A DNA stretch of 32,228 nt from Prevotellaceae bacterium (GCA_031274595.1 JAISPX010000169.1:1-32228), one strand, 5' to 3'; positions 7,991 to 17,235 are shown, numbered from the stretch's first letter. Numbers and translations: made by a program. The notes: generated by a model not told the origin, from the letters alone.

Positions 7991-8972
7991 CTTTGAATAT
8001 CCCAAAATATTATATCTGTTATTTTTAATTTTACCGATAACTGCATGGTATATTTTTAAGGTTTTGCGTAAAAAGACATCTTTGCAAATATCCACAACGG
8101 CAGCATTTATGCACGTACGAAAAGGATTACGTTATTATCTGCAACATCTTCCTTTTGTATTGACATGCCTTGCAATGGCAGCAATAATTGTCGCCGCCGC
8201 GCGTCCAAGATCGGCAACAAAACAAGAAACCATCGACACCGAAGGCATAGATATTGTGATTACGCTTGATGTATCGACAAGTATGCTTGCCAGAGATTTT
8301 AAACCCGACAGAATTGAAGCGGCAAAACAAATTGCAATACAATTCATATCCGAAAGAGTGTCAGACCGCATAGGTTTGGTAGTTTTTGCAGGCGAAAGTT
8401 TTACTCAATGTCCGCTCACAACAGATAAAGCAACATTGATAAATCTTATTAACGAAATTCATGCAGGAATGATTACCGATGGAACAGCCATAGGCAACGG
8501 ATTGGCAACAGCCGTAGCGCGATTGAAAGACAGCAACGCAAAAAGCCGCGTGATAATTTTGCTTACAGATGGAGTAAATACCGCAGGAGAAATTTCGCCA
8601 AACATGGCTGCCGAAATGGCTGAACAATATAAACTCAGAGTTTATACAATCGGAGTAGGAACGGAAGGAATGGCGCCTTATCCTGTACCGACAATATTCG
8701 GCACTACTCAAATACAAAATCTACCTGTTGAAATTGATGAAGAATTATTGAAATCCATATCAAACAAAACAGATGGAAAGTATTTTCGTGCAACAAGCAA
8801 TACAAAATTGCAGGAAATATATACGGAAATTAATGAAATGGAAAAAACAAAAACATCCATAGACTCATTTAATGTTTATAAAGAAGAATATTTGCCGTTT
8901 GCGCTGCTTGGTCTTGGACTTTTGTTGTTAGTAATATTGTTACGTTTATTTATTTTGAGAATTTTACCATAA
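7983..8972 (+). CDS. batA: BatA, VWA-domain membrane protein
   Basis: 329 residues. Two hydrophobic helices lie near the N-terminus (about 8-24 and 52-70), a von Willebrand factor A domain occupies about 88-285, and a C-terminal membrane helix about 300-325. The metal-ion-dependent adhesion site is intact: DVSTS near residue 95, the TDGTAIGNGLA threonine loop near 158, and LLTDG near 190. The VWA domain is expected on the periplasmic side, where BatA and BatB are thought to form a complex linked to oxygen or oxidative-stress tolerance in Bacteroides. The start overlaps the previous gene by 8 bases; batB follows after 1 base. Confidence 0.92.
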   Translation: MPDFEYPKILYLLFLILPITAWYIFKVLRKKTSLQISTTAAFMHVRKGLRYYLQHLPFVLTCLAMAAIIVAAARPRSATKQETIDTEGIDIVITLDVSTSMLARDFKPDRIEAAKQIAIQFISERVSDRIGLVVFAGESFTQCPLTTDKATLINLINEIHAGMITDGTAIGNGLATAVARLKDSNAKSRVIILLTDGVNTAGEISPNMAAEMAEQYKLRVYTIGVGTEGMAPYPVPTIFGTTQIQNLPVEIDEELLKSISNKTDGKYFRATSNTKLQEIYTEINEMEKTKTSIDSFNVYKEEYLPFALLGLGLLLLVILLRLFILRILP

Positions 8973-8973
8973 T

Positions 8974-10020
8974 ATGTTTAGATTTGCACAATCGGAATAT
9001 TTATTGTTATTGTTGATAATTCCACTGTTGATTATCATTTACGCCTTGCTGGTAATGCATAAGCGACAATTGCTTTCAAAAATAGGCAATGTCAATTTAT
9101 TGTCGCAATTAATGCCTGATGCATCGCGCAAAAGAGGCTGGTTTAAAATAACGCTTGTATGCCTTGCAATATTTTGTATAGTTATAGCGATAGCCCGACC
9201 TCAAACAGGCTCCAGAATAAAAAAAGAAGAAACAGGAGAAGGAACGGAAGTAATGCTTATTCTTGACGTGTCGAACAGTATGTTGGCGCAGGATTTTAAA
9301 CCCACGCGACTTGAACGCGCAAAACTTGCAATATCGCGTTTGGTTGACAGATTAAAAAACGACAGAATAGGACTTATAGTTTTTGCAGGCGATGCCTTTG
9401 TGCAGTTGCCTATTACAAGCGATTACGTTTCGGCAAAAATATTTTTGAAATCCATAACTCCGGGAATTATTCCCGTACAGGGAACAAATATATCAAAAGC
9501 AATAGATTTAGCGCTTCGTTCATTTAGCGAAAACAGCAAAAAAGGTCGTTCCATAATAATAATTTCAGATGGCGAAGACCACGAAGAAGGAGTTGCAAAC
9601 GCCATAAGTGAAGCCGTAAACCAAAAAGTCAGAATACACACGGTAGGCGTAGGTTCGGCAAAAGGTTCACCAATATTGCTGCCCAACGGAAATTTTTTGA
9701 AAGATAAAAACGGCGACATGGTGATAACGCGGCTAAATGAAGCAATGCTTAAAACAATAGCACAGAAAACAGAAGGAATTTATTTTACGGCAACAAATGC
9801 CGATTTTGGACTTACTCGGATAATAGAAAATATCAACGAAATGGAGAAAAAACAACTTACAAAAACCACATACGACGAATATCGTGAATGGTTTGTATAT
9901 TTTTTGCTATTATCGTTGATTTTTATTATTGGCGAAATTATGATTTTAGAGCGTAAAAATAAGTGGCTCAACAGTATTGATATTTTCAGAAGTAAAAAAT
10001 TGCAAAATAAAAAACCATGA
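8974..10020 (+). CDS. batB: BatB, VWA-domain membrane protein
   Basis: 348 residues, a paralogue of BatA with the same plan: N-terminal helices (about 9-27 and 58-75), a VWA domain with DVSNS near residue 99, GTNISKA near 170 and IISDGED near 198, and a C-terminal helix about 309-328 followed by a short basic tail. All MIDAS positions are kept, so metal binding is likely. It begins one base after batA and its stop overlaps the batC start as ATGA (10017-10020). Adjacent BatA and BatB with shared architecture suggest an old tandem duplication. Confidence 0.92.
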   Translation: MFRFAQSEYLLLLLIIPLLIIIYALLVMHKRQLLSKIGNVNLLSQLMPDASRKRGWFKITLVCLAIFCIVIAIARPQTGSRIKKEETGEGTEVMLILDVSNSMLAQDFKPTRLERAKLAISRLVDRLKNDRIGLIVFAGDAFVQLPITSDYVSAKIFLKSITPGIIPVQGTNISKAIDLALRSFSENSKKGRSIIIISDGEDHEEGVANAISEAVNQKVRIHTVGVGSAKGSPILLPNGNFLKDKNGDMVITRLNEAMLKTIAQKTEGIYFTATNADFGLTRIIENINEMEKKQLTKTTYDEYREWFVYFLLLSLIFIIGEIMILERKNKWLNSIDIFRSKKLQNKKP

Positions 10021-10775
10021 AAAAGATATTTTTATTGATATTACTTTTATTTGTGATGTTTGATGTATATTCGCAGAAAGTTCCCGAACGCAGCGATATG
10101 CGAAAAGGCAATAAATTTTTTAATCAAAATAAATATGCAGATGCCGAAACGGCATATCGGCGGGGATTGCAAAAAAATCAGGAATCTGCAAATGCAAGAT
10201 ATAACCTTGCAAACTCGGTTTACAAACAAGAACGTTATGAAGATGCAGCAAAATTATATAAAGATCTTGCAAAAATAGAAATAGATTCAACCCAACCGCC
10301 TCAATCTTATCACAACTTGGGAAATGCTATGCTGAAACAGGCGATAAAAGATAAAGAAACACAAGGTCAACACGTTGCTGCCAATCAGGAGCAACTGAAA
10401 GAAAGTATCGAAGCCTACAAAAAAGCATTAAAATTGAAACCGGATGATATGGAAACAAAATCAAATCTGGCTTATGCGCAAAAACTTTTGGCAAAAAACG
10501 GCGGCGGCGGCGGTGGCAATAATAACCAACAACAACAGAATCAGGACAAAGATAAAAACGAAGATAAGCAAAATCAAAATAATGACGATAAACAGGATCA
10601 GGACAAGCAAGATAAAAAAGATGAAAAAAGCGAAAAACAGCAGCAAAATATGAATAAACAGGACATTGAAAGAATGTTGGACGCTGTGCGCGCTCAGGAA
10701 GAAAAAACAAAGGAAAAAGTAGATAAGGAAAAAGCAACGGCTGCAAAAAAAGTTACTCCAGAAAAAAATTGGTAA
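10017..10775 (+). CDS. batC: BatC, TPR protein with charged low-complexity tail
   Basis: 252 residues. A signal peptide (about 1-19, MFDVYSQ end) leads into tetratricopeptide repeats (about 25-155) with typical ARYNLAN and SYHNLGNAML helices. A run of six glycines then opens a Gln/Asn/Asp/Lys-rich, probably disordered segment (about 160-210), followed by a short charged helix to the end. The low-complexity tail is typical of BatC proteins. BatC is thought to scaffold the Bat complex in the periplasm. It overlaps batB by 4 bases. Confidence 0.88.
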   Translation: MKKIFLLILLLFVMFDVYSQKVPERSDMRKGNKFFNQNKYADAETAYRRGLQKNQESANARYNLANSVYKQERYEDAAKLYKDLAKIEIDSTQPPQSYHNLGNAMLKQAIKDKETQGQHVAANQEQLKESIEAYKKALKLKPDDMETKSNLAYAQKLLAKNGGGGGGNNNQQQQNQDKDKNEDKQNQNNDDKQDQDKQDKKDEKSEKQQQNMNKQDIERMLDAVRAQEEKTKEKVDKEKATAAKKVTPEKNW

Positions 10776-10786
10776 ATCAAAATATT

Positions 10787-12580
10787 ATGGAAAAAAATAT
10801 AAAATTCAAAGCATACAGGTTAGTTTTATTTTTAGGATTGTTTTTTATTTTGCCTAATGCAGTTGTATCTCAGGTAATATTTAACGCAGAAGCGCCTAAT
10901 CTTGTTTCTGTCGGAGAACTATTTAATTTTACGCTGTCAGCTAACATAAACGGCAGAGTGGCAAAACCTGATTTTTCTCCCGGATTTATGGAATTAGCTT
11001 CAAGGAATGGAATGTCAATATATCAGAATGGCAATAAAGTAGAACAAACAATTACCTATACATTCACACTTCAAGCGCTAAATGAAGGTAAATTCACCAT
11101 AAACGAAGCAACCATAACGGATGAAAGCGGAAATACATATAAAACAAAACCTGTTACTATCGAAGTTATAAAAGGGCAAGCGCAGCCGCAGCAAAATCCT
11201 TCGCAAGGTTCTTCTCCTGCAACAAACAACAATACTTCGTCAAGTAATATGTTTATGCGGTTTATTCCAAGCAGAACATCGCTGTATAAAGGCGATAATC
11301 TCACGCTTACGCTTAAATTTTATTGCTCACAAGTAGAGTTTGACAGATTCTCAGGCGCTAATTTACCTAAATTTGATGGTTTTTGGAATAGCGATATTAC
11401 TCCTGACCCAAACAGCGCCAATGCTCCAAAATGGCAGCGAGAAAACATCGATGGGAGAATTTACAATACCATTATTGTGAAAATATGGACGCTCAGTCCG
11501 CAAAAAAACGGCGCAATAAAAATTGATGCGGCAACAGCAACAGCGGTTATACGTAAACAAACTCGCCGTACTTTCTTTTTTGACGATTACGCTGAAACAC
11601 AACAGTCAATAAAAACGCCGAGTATTACAATCAATGTAAAAGATTTGCCGTCGGGAGCGCCATCTTCATTTACAGGCGCTGTCGGAAATTATACTATGAC
11701 AGCAAAACTGTCGAAAGACAAAGTAACTGCAAATGATGCCGTTTCTGTTAATGTGAAAATAAACGGAACAGGTAATTTTAATTTGATAGGAGCGCCGCAT
11801 ATAACGTTTCCTCACGATTTTGAAACATACGATTCAAACAAAACAATAAGCGCAAATTCCGTAAATTTTGAATATCAGTTGGTGCCGCGTTCGGCAGGAA
11901 CGTTTACAATTGACCCTGTTATGTTTTCATATTTCAATCCATCAGAGGAAAAATATGTTACTCTGACAAGCAATCCAATGGTAATTGAAGTTGAAAAAGA
12001 TTTAAGTTCGCCGCAACAAGTTTCTTTTGTAAATCCCACAAATCAACGCGATGTTCAGATTTTAGCGTCAGATATACGATTTATAAAAAACAAACCCGAA
12101 ACATGGCAATCCAAAGGCTCGCGTTTTCTTGGACTGAAAAGTTTTTATCCTCTGTATATTATCGCAGTTATATTGTTCTTGGCGATTTATTTCCTGTTGT
12201 ACAAACGCAACAAAAATTTACAAAACGTCATTATGATGCGCAATCGCAAAGCAAAAGGAATTGCAAAAAAACGTCTGAAAATTGCCGAAAAATCGATGAA
12301 ACTCAATAATGTATCCGATTTTTATGATGAACTTTTAAAAGCAATATGGGGTTATATCAGCGATAAATTTTTATTGCCGGTAGCAGAACTTTCACGTAAT
12401 AATGTCAGCGAATTACTTGCGGAAAAATGTGTGGAACAAAAACATATCGACCAGTTAATAAGCATTGTTGATGAATGTGAATTTGCACGATATGCGCCCG
12501 GAGTAAGTTCTTCGCAAATGCATTTGCTATACAACAATACAATTGAAGTTATGAGTAAACTGGAACAAAAAACTAAATAA
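10787..12580 (+). CDS. batD: BatD, oxygen-tolerance protein
   Basis: 597 residues from the ATG at 10787. A TTG codon six codons upstream would overlap batC and is less likely. A signal peptide (about 1-28, VVSQ end) precedes several beta-sandwich domains in the periplasm (about 30-410), then a membrane helix near 452-471, and a cytosolic helical region to the C-terminus. This matches the BatD (oxygen tolerance) family in length and layout. It sits 11 bases after the batC stop and is followed by batE. The function is known only from the locus as a whole: Bacteroides mutants in bat genes show reduced aerotolerance. Confidence 0.9.
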   Translation: MEKNIKFKAYRLVLFLGLFFILPNAVVSQVIFNAEAPNLVSVGELFNFTLSANINGRVAKPDFSPGFMELASRNGMSIYQNGNKVEQTITYTFTLQALNEGKFTINEATITDESGNTYKTKPVTIEVIKGQAQPQQNPSQGSSPATNNNTSSSNMFMRFIPSRTSLYKGDNLTLTLKFYCSQVEFDRFSGANLPKFDGFWNSDITPDPNSANAPKWQRENIDGRIYNTIIVKIWTLSPQKNGAIKIDAATATAVIRKQTRRTFFFDDYAETQQSIKTPSITINVKDLPSGAPSSFTGAVGNYTMTAKLSKDKVTANDAVSVNVKINGTGNFNLIGAPHITFPHDFETYDSNKTISANSVNFEYQLVPRSAGTFTIDPVMFSYFNPSEEKYVTLTSNPMVIEVEKDLSSPQQVSFVNPTNQRDVQILASDIRFIKNKPETWQSKGSRFLGLKSFYPLYIIAVILFLAIYFLLYKRNKNLQNVIMMRNRKAKGIAKKRLKIAEKSMKLNNVSDFYDELLKAIWGYISDKFLLPVAELSRNNVSELLAEKCVEQKHIDQLISIVDECEFARYAPGVSSSQMHLLYNNTIEVMSKLEQKTK

Positions 12581-12617
12581 AATTCACTTGCGTAATGTAA
12601 ATAAAAATCATACGGCT

Positions 12618-13424
12618 ATGAAAAAATATATTATTATACTTTCGATAACTCTGTTGACAAACAACATTTTTGCACAAAATGCAGATTCGATACAAATCGA
12701 TGAAAACGTGCAAATAGAGTTGAGTCAGCCAAAATATACGGATGCAGATTCAACATTTGCAATGGCAAATAAATTGTATAACGAAGCAAAATACGAAGAT
12801 GCGGTTGATGCTTACGAAGCGATTTTGGAGGCAGGAAAAGAATCATCTTATTTATACTACAATCTTGGAAATGCATATTTTAAACAAAATGTTTTAGCCG
12901 CAGCTATTTTAAACTACGAACGAGCATATCGCCTCAACCCTTCCGATGAAGATATAAATCACAATCTGGCGCTTGCACGCACGCAGGTTGTTGATAAATT
13001 CAACGAAGTTCCCGAATTTTTTGTTATTACAATATTCGGCAAAATAAAATCATTGTTTGCAATAAATACATGGGGAATAATTGCTTTTATATCTTTTTTA
13101 ATAGTTTTGATTCTTGCTCTGTTGTTTTTATTTTCCAGAAGATTGTTTGTTCGCAGGTTATCATTTTGGCTTGCATGCGTTGTTTTGGTACTGTCAATTT
13201 CGTGTAAACTGATAGAAAATAATTTGCGCAAATACGACAACGCCATTGTTTTTGTTCCTGTGCTGACAGCCAAAACTTCTCCCGACGACAGCGGAAAAGA
13301 TATGTTTTTGCTTCACGAAGGCGCCAAAGTTTTAATTCGCGACAGTTACAACGAATGGACAAAAATTCAACTTCCAAACGGCGAACAAGGCTGGGTGATA
13401 AGCGAAGCGATAACAGTAATATAA
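12618..13424 (+). CDS. batE: BatE, TPR and SH3-domain membrane protein
   Basis: 268 residues from ATG 12618; the start is chosen because it opens a clear signal peptide ending near NIFAQ, while the upstream in-frame TTG at 12588 adds ten polar residues. TPR motifs lie at about 45-130 (YYNLGNAYFKQ). Two membrane helices follow (about 152-172 and 180-198), and a bacterial SH3 domain fills the C-terminal 60 residues (EWTKIQLPNGEQGWV). The domain order TPR-TM-TM-SH3 is that of BatE. It is the last gene of the operon, and a hairpin with a T-run starts 7 bases after the stop. Confidence 0.9.
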   Translation: MKKYIIILSITLLTNNIFAQNADSIQIDENVQIELSQPKYTDADSTFAMANKLYNEAKYEDAVDAYEAILEAGKESSYLYYNLGNAYFKQNVLAAAILNYERAYRLNPSDEDINHNLALARTQVVDKFNEVPEFFVITIFGKIKSLFAINTWGIIAFISFLIVLILALLFLFSRRLFVRRLSFWLACVVLVLSISCKLIENNLRKYDNAIVFVPVLTAKTSPDDSGKDMFLLHEGAKVLIRDSYNEWTKIQLPNGEQGWVISEAITVI

Positions 13425-13430
13425 ATTTTC

Positions 13431-13467
13431 GGGCTTGCAAAATCAATTTGAAAATGCAACCCTTTTT
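13431..13467 (+). terminator. Terminator of the Bat operon
   Basis: GGGCTTGCA, a 15-base loop and TGCAACCC form a stem with one bulged C, followed by five T. The T-run overlaps the pgi stop codon, so the convergent genes share this junction. Read on the minus strand there is no T-run, so it serves mainly the Bat transcript. Confidence 0.65.
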
Positions 13468-14758
13468 ATTTTCCAAGCAGTTGAAACATATTTTTCTTAT
13501 ATGCTTCAACTCCGGGTTGGTCAAACGGATTTACTCCAAGCATATAACCGCTTATTCCACATGCTTTTTCAAAGAAATAAATTAATTCGCCGATATGATA
13601 TTCGTTGATTTCGGGAATTGATATATGAATATTGGGAACTCCGCCATCAACGTGAGCGAGAATAGTTCCAAGTTCAGCGCTTTTGTTTATTTCGTCAATT
13701 CGTTTGCCTGCGACAAAATTTAAATTGTCAATATTTTCTTCGTCCGAAGGAACTTCAAGTTTATGAGTTGACTTTTCAACGCTCAAAACCGTTTCAAACA
13801 ATATGCGATTGCCATCCTGAATATACTGTCCCATTGAATGTAAATCGGTAGTAAAATCAACGCTTGCAGGAAATATTCCTTTTCCGTTTTTGCCTTCGCT
13901 TTCGCCATATAATTGTTTCCACCATTCGGCAAGAAAATGAAGTTTCGGATTGAAATTAGCCAATATTTCCACAAGTTTTCCTTTGCCATGTAAAGCATTA
14001 CGCGCAGCAGCATAAATACATGCGTAATTTTCATCAAAATCGACATTAATGTTTGTTTGGGCTTCCATATCGGCTGCGCCCGAGATAAGTTTTTTAATAT
14101 CAAATCCTGCAATAGCAATCGGCAAAAGTCCGACAGGAGTGAGCACAGAAAAACGTCCGCCGACATCGTCGGGAATGACAAACATTTTATAACCGTTTTT
14201 AACGGCAATAGTATTCATTGCTCCGCGCGCTTTGTCGGTGATTGCTACAATGCGTTCTTTTGCTCCGTCAATTCCGTAAATATTTTCTATATGTTTTTTC
14301 AGCAGACGAAATGCGATTGCAGGTTCAATTGTTGTTCCCGATTTTGAAATTACAACGACAGCGACAGAATGTCCTTTAATGGTTTCAAACAGTTCATAAA
14401 GATAATCTTCTCCTATATTCTGTCCTGCAAAAATTATGGTCGGATGTTTTTTATTTATTTGAAAATTGTCGAAACTATGCGATAATGCTTCAATCACGGC
14501 TTTTGCGCCGAGATACGAACCGCCTATTCCTATTACGACAACAAAATCGGCTAATCCCGCAAGTTTATCGGCTGTAGCCTGAATATCGCCAATATCGCTC
14601 GGATTGATACTTGACGGAAGATTTACCCAGCCGAGAAAATCGTTGCCTGCGCCTGTTTTATTGTGTAATAAATTAAGACTTTCAAGCGCTTTGCTTTTCA
14701 ATTCCAAAATTTCATTTTCATTCACAAACTTGTGAATTCTTTCAATTGATATTTTCAT
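13466..14758 (-). CDS. pgi: Glucose-6-phosphate isomerase
   Basis: Interconverts glucose-6-phosphate and fructose-6-phosphate in glycolysis and gluconeogenesis. 430 residues, the short bacterial form as in Bacillus and Thermotoga rather than the 550-residue E. coli form. Two sugar-isomerase (SIS) folds are visible: [15 protein letters not shown] near residues 73-87, [11 protein letters not shown] near 137-147, and [14 protein letters not shown] near 200-213. It is 36 bases downstream of gpsA on the same strand, so the two are probably co-transcribed from the promoter above the small lipoprotein. Confidence 0.95.
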   Translation of the reverse strand: MKISIERIHKFVNENEILELKSKALESLNLLHNKTGAGNDFLGWVNLPSSINPSDIGDIQATADKLAGLADFVVVIGIGGSYLGAKAVIEALSHSFDNFQINKKHPTIIFAGQNIGEDYLYELFETIKGHSVAVVVISKSGTTIEPAIAFRLLKKHIENIYGIDGAKERIVAITDKARGAMNTIAVKNGYKMFVIPDDVGGRFSVLTPVGLLPIAIAGFDIKKLISGAADMEAQTNINVDFDENYACIYAAARNALHGKGKLVEILANFNPKLHFLAEWWKQLYGESEGKNGKGIFPASVDFTTDLHSMGQYIQDGNRILFETVLSVEKSTHKLEVPSDEENIDNLNFVAGKRIDEINKSAELGTILAHVDGGVPNIHISIPEINEYHIGELIYFFEKACGISGYMLGVNPFDQPGVEAYKKNMFQLLGK

Positions 14759-14794
14759 AATATTAGGATTTAATTATTTGATAAAATATTTTAT

Positions 14795-15808
14795 TTATCT
14801 TAATTCTTCGGTTACCTGTTCCATTTGTTTTGCCGCCGATGCCTGCGTATATAAAATTTTGTAAACGGCTTCTGCAATCGGCATGCTTATGTTCAATCGC
14901 AGATTTATTTCGTAAATTCCGCGCGCTGCATAATAACCTTCGGCAATCATTTTCATTTCGGCGATTGCCTCTTCGGGCGAATAGCCTTTTCCGATAAGTA
15001 TTCCGAATGTGCGATTGCGGCTAAAATTTGAGTAACATGTTACCAGCAAATCGCCAAGATATGACGAACGGCTTGTGTTTCGTTTTGATGGATACGATTC
15101 GTTGAGAAAACGCTTCATTTCGCGATGAGCGTTTGCCGTGAAAACAGAAATAAAATTATCTCCGTATCCTAATCCCAAACAAATTCCAACTCCTACGGCA
15201 TAAATATTTTTGAGTATTGCGCCGTATTCGGTTCCGTAAACATCTGTGCTGATTACGGCACGAACGAAAGATGCAGCATAAAGTTTTGCTATTGTTTCCG
15301 CCGCTTCGCTTGTCTTGCTCGCAAATGTGAGATACGACAGGCGTTGCAGCGCAATTTCTTCGGCATGACATGGTCCGGAAACTATGCAAATATTTGAAAA
15401 CGGAACATTAAACTGACCATTCATATATTCGGACATTGTAAGATGTTCGTCGGGAATAATTCCTTTGGTTGTTGACACTATAAACTTATTGCTGATATTG
15501 CAGGTAATTTCGCCGAGAATTGTTTTACAAAATACAGATGGCACGGCAATAATTATAATATCCGCATCGTTTACAAGTAAATTTATATCGCACGACATTT
15601 TTATTTTATCGGTATCTAATTTTGCTGTTTGCAAATATCGCGGATTTCGTTTATAGCGTTTGATATGGTCTATCATTTTTGCATCTCTGATAAACCAACT
15701 TACGTTTTCAAGATTTCGTGTCAGCAACAGCATTTGGGCTGTTGCCCAACTTCCATTACCGATAACAACAACATTTGGCATGTTTTTTTCCGATACTGTC
15801 AACTGCAT
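14795..15808 (-). CDS. gpsA: Glycerol-3-phosphate dehydrogenase [NAD(P)+]
   Basis: Makes sn-glycerol-3-phosphate from dihydroxyacetone phosphate for phospholipid synthesis. 337 residues from 15808. The Rossmann glycine motif GNGSWATA is near residues 17-24, STTKGI near 110-115, and the catalytic lysine region AILKNIYAVGVGICLGLGYG in the second half. The start is ambiguous. ATG 15808 overlaps the upstream lipoprotein gene by 10 bases and adds nine residues before a second ATG at 15781, which would put the first beta-strand right at the N-terminus as in most GpsA proteins. It precedes pgi by 36 bases. Confidence 0.94.
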   Translation of the reverse strand: MQLTVSEKNMPNVVVIGNGSWATAQMLLLTRNLENVSWFIRDAKMIDHIKRYKRNPRYLQTAKLDTDKIKMSCDINLLVNDADIIIIAVPSVFCKTILGEITCNISNKFIVSTTKGIIPDEHLTMSEYMNGQFNVPFSNICIVSGPCHAEEIALQRLSYLTFASKTSEAAETIAKLYAASFVRAVISTDVYGTEYGAILKNIYAVGVGICLGLGYGDNFISVFTANAHREMKRFLNESYPSKRNTSRSSYLGDLLVTCYSNFSRNRTFGILIGKGYSPEEAIAEMKMIAEGYYAARGIYEINLRLNISMPIAEAVYKILYTQASAAKQMEQVTEELR

Positions 15809-16011
15809 AACAATTTTGCCTGTTCTGCCGATGCAATAAAAGTTACGGTATTTTGCATTATGTTGTAACTATATGCAGGGCATTTGCAATTTCTCTGTTT
15901 TCGCGGACGATAACGTCCATCGCGGCTGTAACGGCTTGCACACGAATCAAAAATCAAACAAATACATAATGCCGCCATCAATATTTTTACCGATTTGTAA
16001 AAGGTTTTCAT
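15799..16011 (-). CDS. Small cysteine-containing lipoprotein, unknown function
   Basis: 70 residues from ATG 16011; an upstream ATG nine codons earlier adds a polar leader and is less likely. Residues 1-23 are a lipoprotein signal ending in IFDSC, with Cys as the expected lipidation site, followed by a very basic segment (RDGRYRPRKQRN) and a CKCPAYSY motif. A lipobox with a short Arg-rich, Cys-Lys-Cys-Pro tail suggests a small envelope protein, but I do not recognise a function. It is the first gene of the likely lipoprotein-gpsA-pgi transcript, has a promoter at 16047-16079, and overlaps the long form of gpsA by 10 bases. Confidence 0.6.
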   Translation of the reverse strand: MKTFYKSVKILMAALCICLIFDSCASRYSRDGRYRPRKQRNCKCPAYSYNIMQNTVTFIASAEQAKLLCS

Positions 16012-16046
16012 TGTTATAGTATTTTTATTATAAAACAAATATGCAA

Positions 16047-16079
16047 CAAAAGTAGTTATTTATTTATAAATATCATCAA
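16047..16079 (-). promoter_or_regulatory. Promoter of the lipoprotein-gpsA-pgi unit
   Basis: On the minus strand TTG (16077-16079), 22 bases and TACTTTTG (16047-16054) match the Bacteroidota consensus, 35 bases above the lipoprotein ATG at 16011. Confidence 0.55.
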
Positions 16080-16113
16080 TATTATTATTTTATTTAAGCG
16101 CAGGTTTAATATT

Positions 16114-16138
16114 ATCGCTACGCTCATCTCAATGACGG
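16114..16138. repeat. REP-like dispersed repeat, diverged copy
   Basis: ATCGCTACGCTCATCTCAATGACGG resembles the shape GATTGCTACG...CAATGACG seen again near 29568 and, in reverse, at 23316-23349. It is the only notable structure in the AT-rich gap between the minus-strand lipoprotein promoter and the plus-strand promoter at 16206. Confidence 0.35.
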
Positions 16139-16205
16139 ATAGGTTGTATTTAAGACATCCTCATTTTTTTCGCAGAGAGATATGTAAAGTTCAAATTATT
16201 TCATT

Positions 16206-16213
16206 TATCTTTG
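16206..16213 (+). promoter_or_regulatory. -7 box of the leader ORF and nitroreductase
   Basis: TATCTTTG is a perfect TAnnTTTG box 30 bases before the ATG of the 33-codon ORF. No TTG is found at the expected -33 position. It is the only good plus-strand promoter box seen before the nitroreductase gene. Confidence 0.55.
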
Positions 16214-16242
16214 CTCATGTAAATAATTAAAAACAAGAAACA

Positions 16243-16344
16243 ATGAAGACCAAAAACACCGCTGCACGGGCAGCAAAAACGGGAAATATCGTAAACAGCC
16301 TGAACGTTATGCGAAATAAACCCTTTGACACGTTTGAAATTTAA
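16243..16344 (+). CDS. 33-codon leader ORF before the nitroreductase
   Basis: An ATG-to-TAA ORF of 33 residues lies between the promoter box and the nitroreductase gene, 30 bases upstream of the latter. The predicted peptide starts MKTKNTAARAAKTGNIV and ends RNKPFDTFEI: basic and Ala-rich at first, not hydrophobic, so not a signal peptide. It has a normal composition and an ATG at the right distance (30 bases) from the -7 box. It could be a small protein or a leader peptide that controls the downstream gene. I do not recognise it. Confidence 0.45.
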   Translation: MKTKNTAARAAKTGNIVNSLNVMRNKPFDTFEI

Positions 16345-16374
16345 ATCTAAATATTTATGTAAAAGAGGTTAATC

Positions 16375-17235
16375 ATGAACATGTTTAGTGAAAATAAAAA
16401 CTTTTGGGAAAACGCTATTAACTCAAGACGTTCAGTTCGTAGTTATAAACGTATGCCTGTTTCGCCTGAAACAATGGTAAAAATAAAATCATTCGATTCA
16501 GAAATTGCAATACCTTTTTCACACTCGGTAAGAATTGAATATTTTAAAACAAGGGAAGGTAAGCAGTTGGCTAATCATCTCAAGAAACCTCCAGAGGATG
16601 CGGTTGCGTTTATTACCGATACAAGCAACATTTTAAATATAACGGCTGTTGGTTTTGTCGGAGAATTAGCGCTTCTATATGCTCAAGGGTTAGGTGTGTC
16701 AAATTGTTGGTTTGGGCATTATATTTTAGACGAAATTGAACAAATTGTACCTAATATAGATATTTTAAAACAATCCAATAGACCGCGAGTGGGATATGGG
16801 AAAGGGAATGTTAATGGTATTCATGCTGTTTGTATCAGCCCATTGGGATATTTTGAACCCGACGGGATGCGTTTATTGGATAGATTTGCTTCTACTGTGA
16901 TGAGTTTTAAACGCAAATCGCTTAATGAATTATTTACAGATAACATTTCAGAAACGTCTTTACCCGATTCGTTAAAATTTGCTTTTGACATGGCAAGAAA
17001 AGCGCCTTCAGCAGGTAATACGCAGCATTGGAGATTTAAAGTAAGTACTGATTTTAAAACAATAGATATTGTAAAAATAAAAGGATATACTCATTTCAAA
17101 TGGGAACATTGCGATGTTGATATTGGAATATGTGCGGCACATTTTTGGATTGGATTATCTATGCAAAACATTAACTGTGAATTGAATCAAGTACTGGAAG
17201 ACGACAGTGTTACATGGAGATTTAAATTATTGTAA
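16375..17235 (+). CDS. Nitroreductase-family protein
   Basis: 286 residues, FMN-dependent nitroreductase fold of the TM1586 type. The N-terminal half has the family opening INSRRSVRSYKRMPV (about 15-29). The later motif ARKAPSAGNTQHWRFKV (about 204-220) is the typical flavin-contact segment. VGFVGELALLYAQGLGVSNCWFG (about 98-120) resembles the conserved central helix. Such proteins use NAD(P)H to reduce nitro or quinone compounds; the actual substrate is unknown. A purine-rich AAGAGG sits 7-12 bases before the ATG, and a second in-frame ATG follows two codons later. It stands alone after the leader ORF. Confidence 0.8.
   Translation: MNMFSENKNFWENAINSRRSVRSYKRMPVSPETMVKIKSFDSEIAIPFSHSVRIEYFKTREGKQLANHLKKPPEDAVAFITDTSNILNITAVGFVGELALLYAQGLGVSNCWFGHYILDEIEQIVPNIDILKQSNRPRVGYGKGNVNGIHAVCISPLGYFEPDGMRLLDRFASTVMSFKRKSLNELFTDNISETSLPDSLKFAFDMARKAPSAGNTQHWRFKVSTDFKTIDIVKIKGYTHFKWEHCDVDIGICAAHFWIGLSMQNINCELNQVLEDDSVTWRFKLL

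Noticed and set aside
10327-10746. 139-codon minus-strand ORF opposite batC
   Set aside because: Shadow caused by the skewed codons of the low-complexity batC tail.
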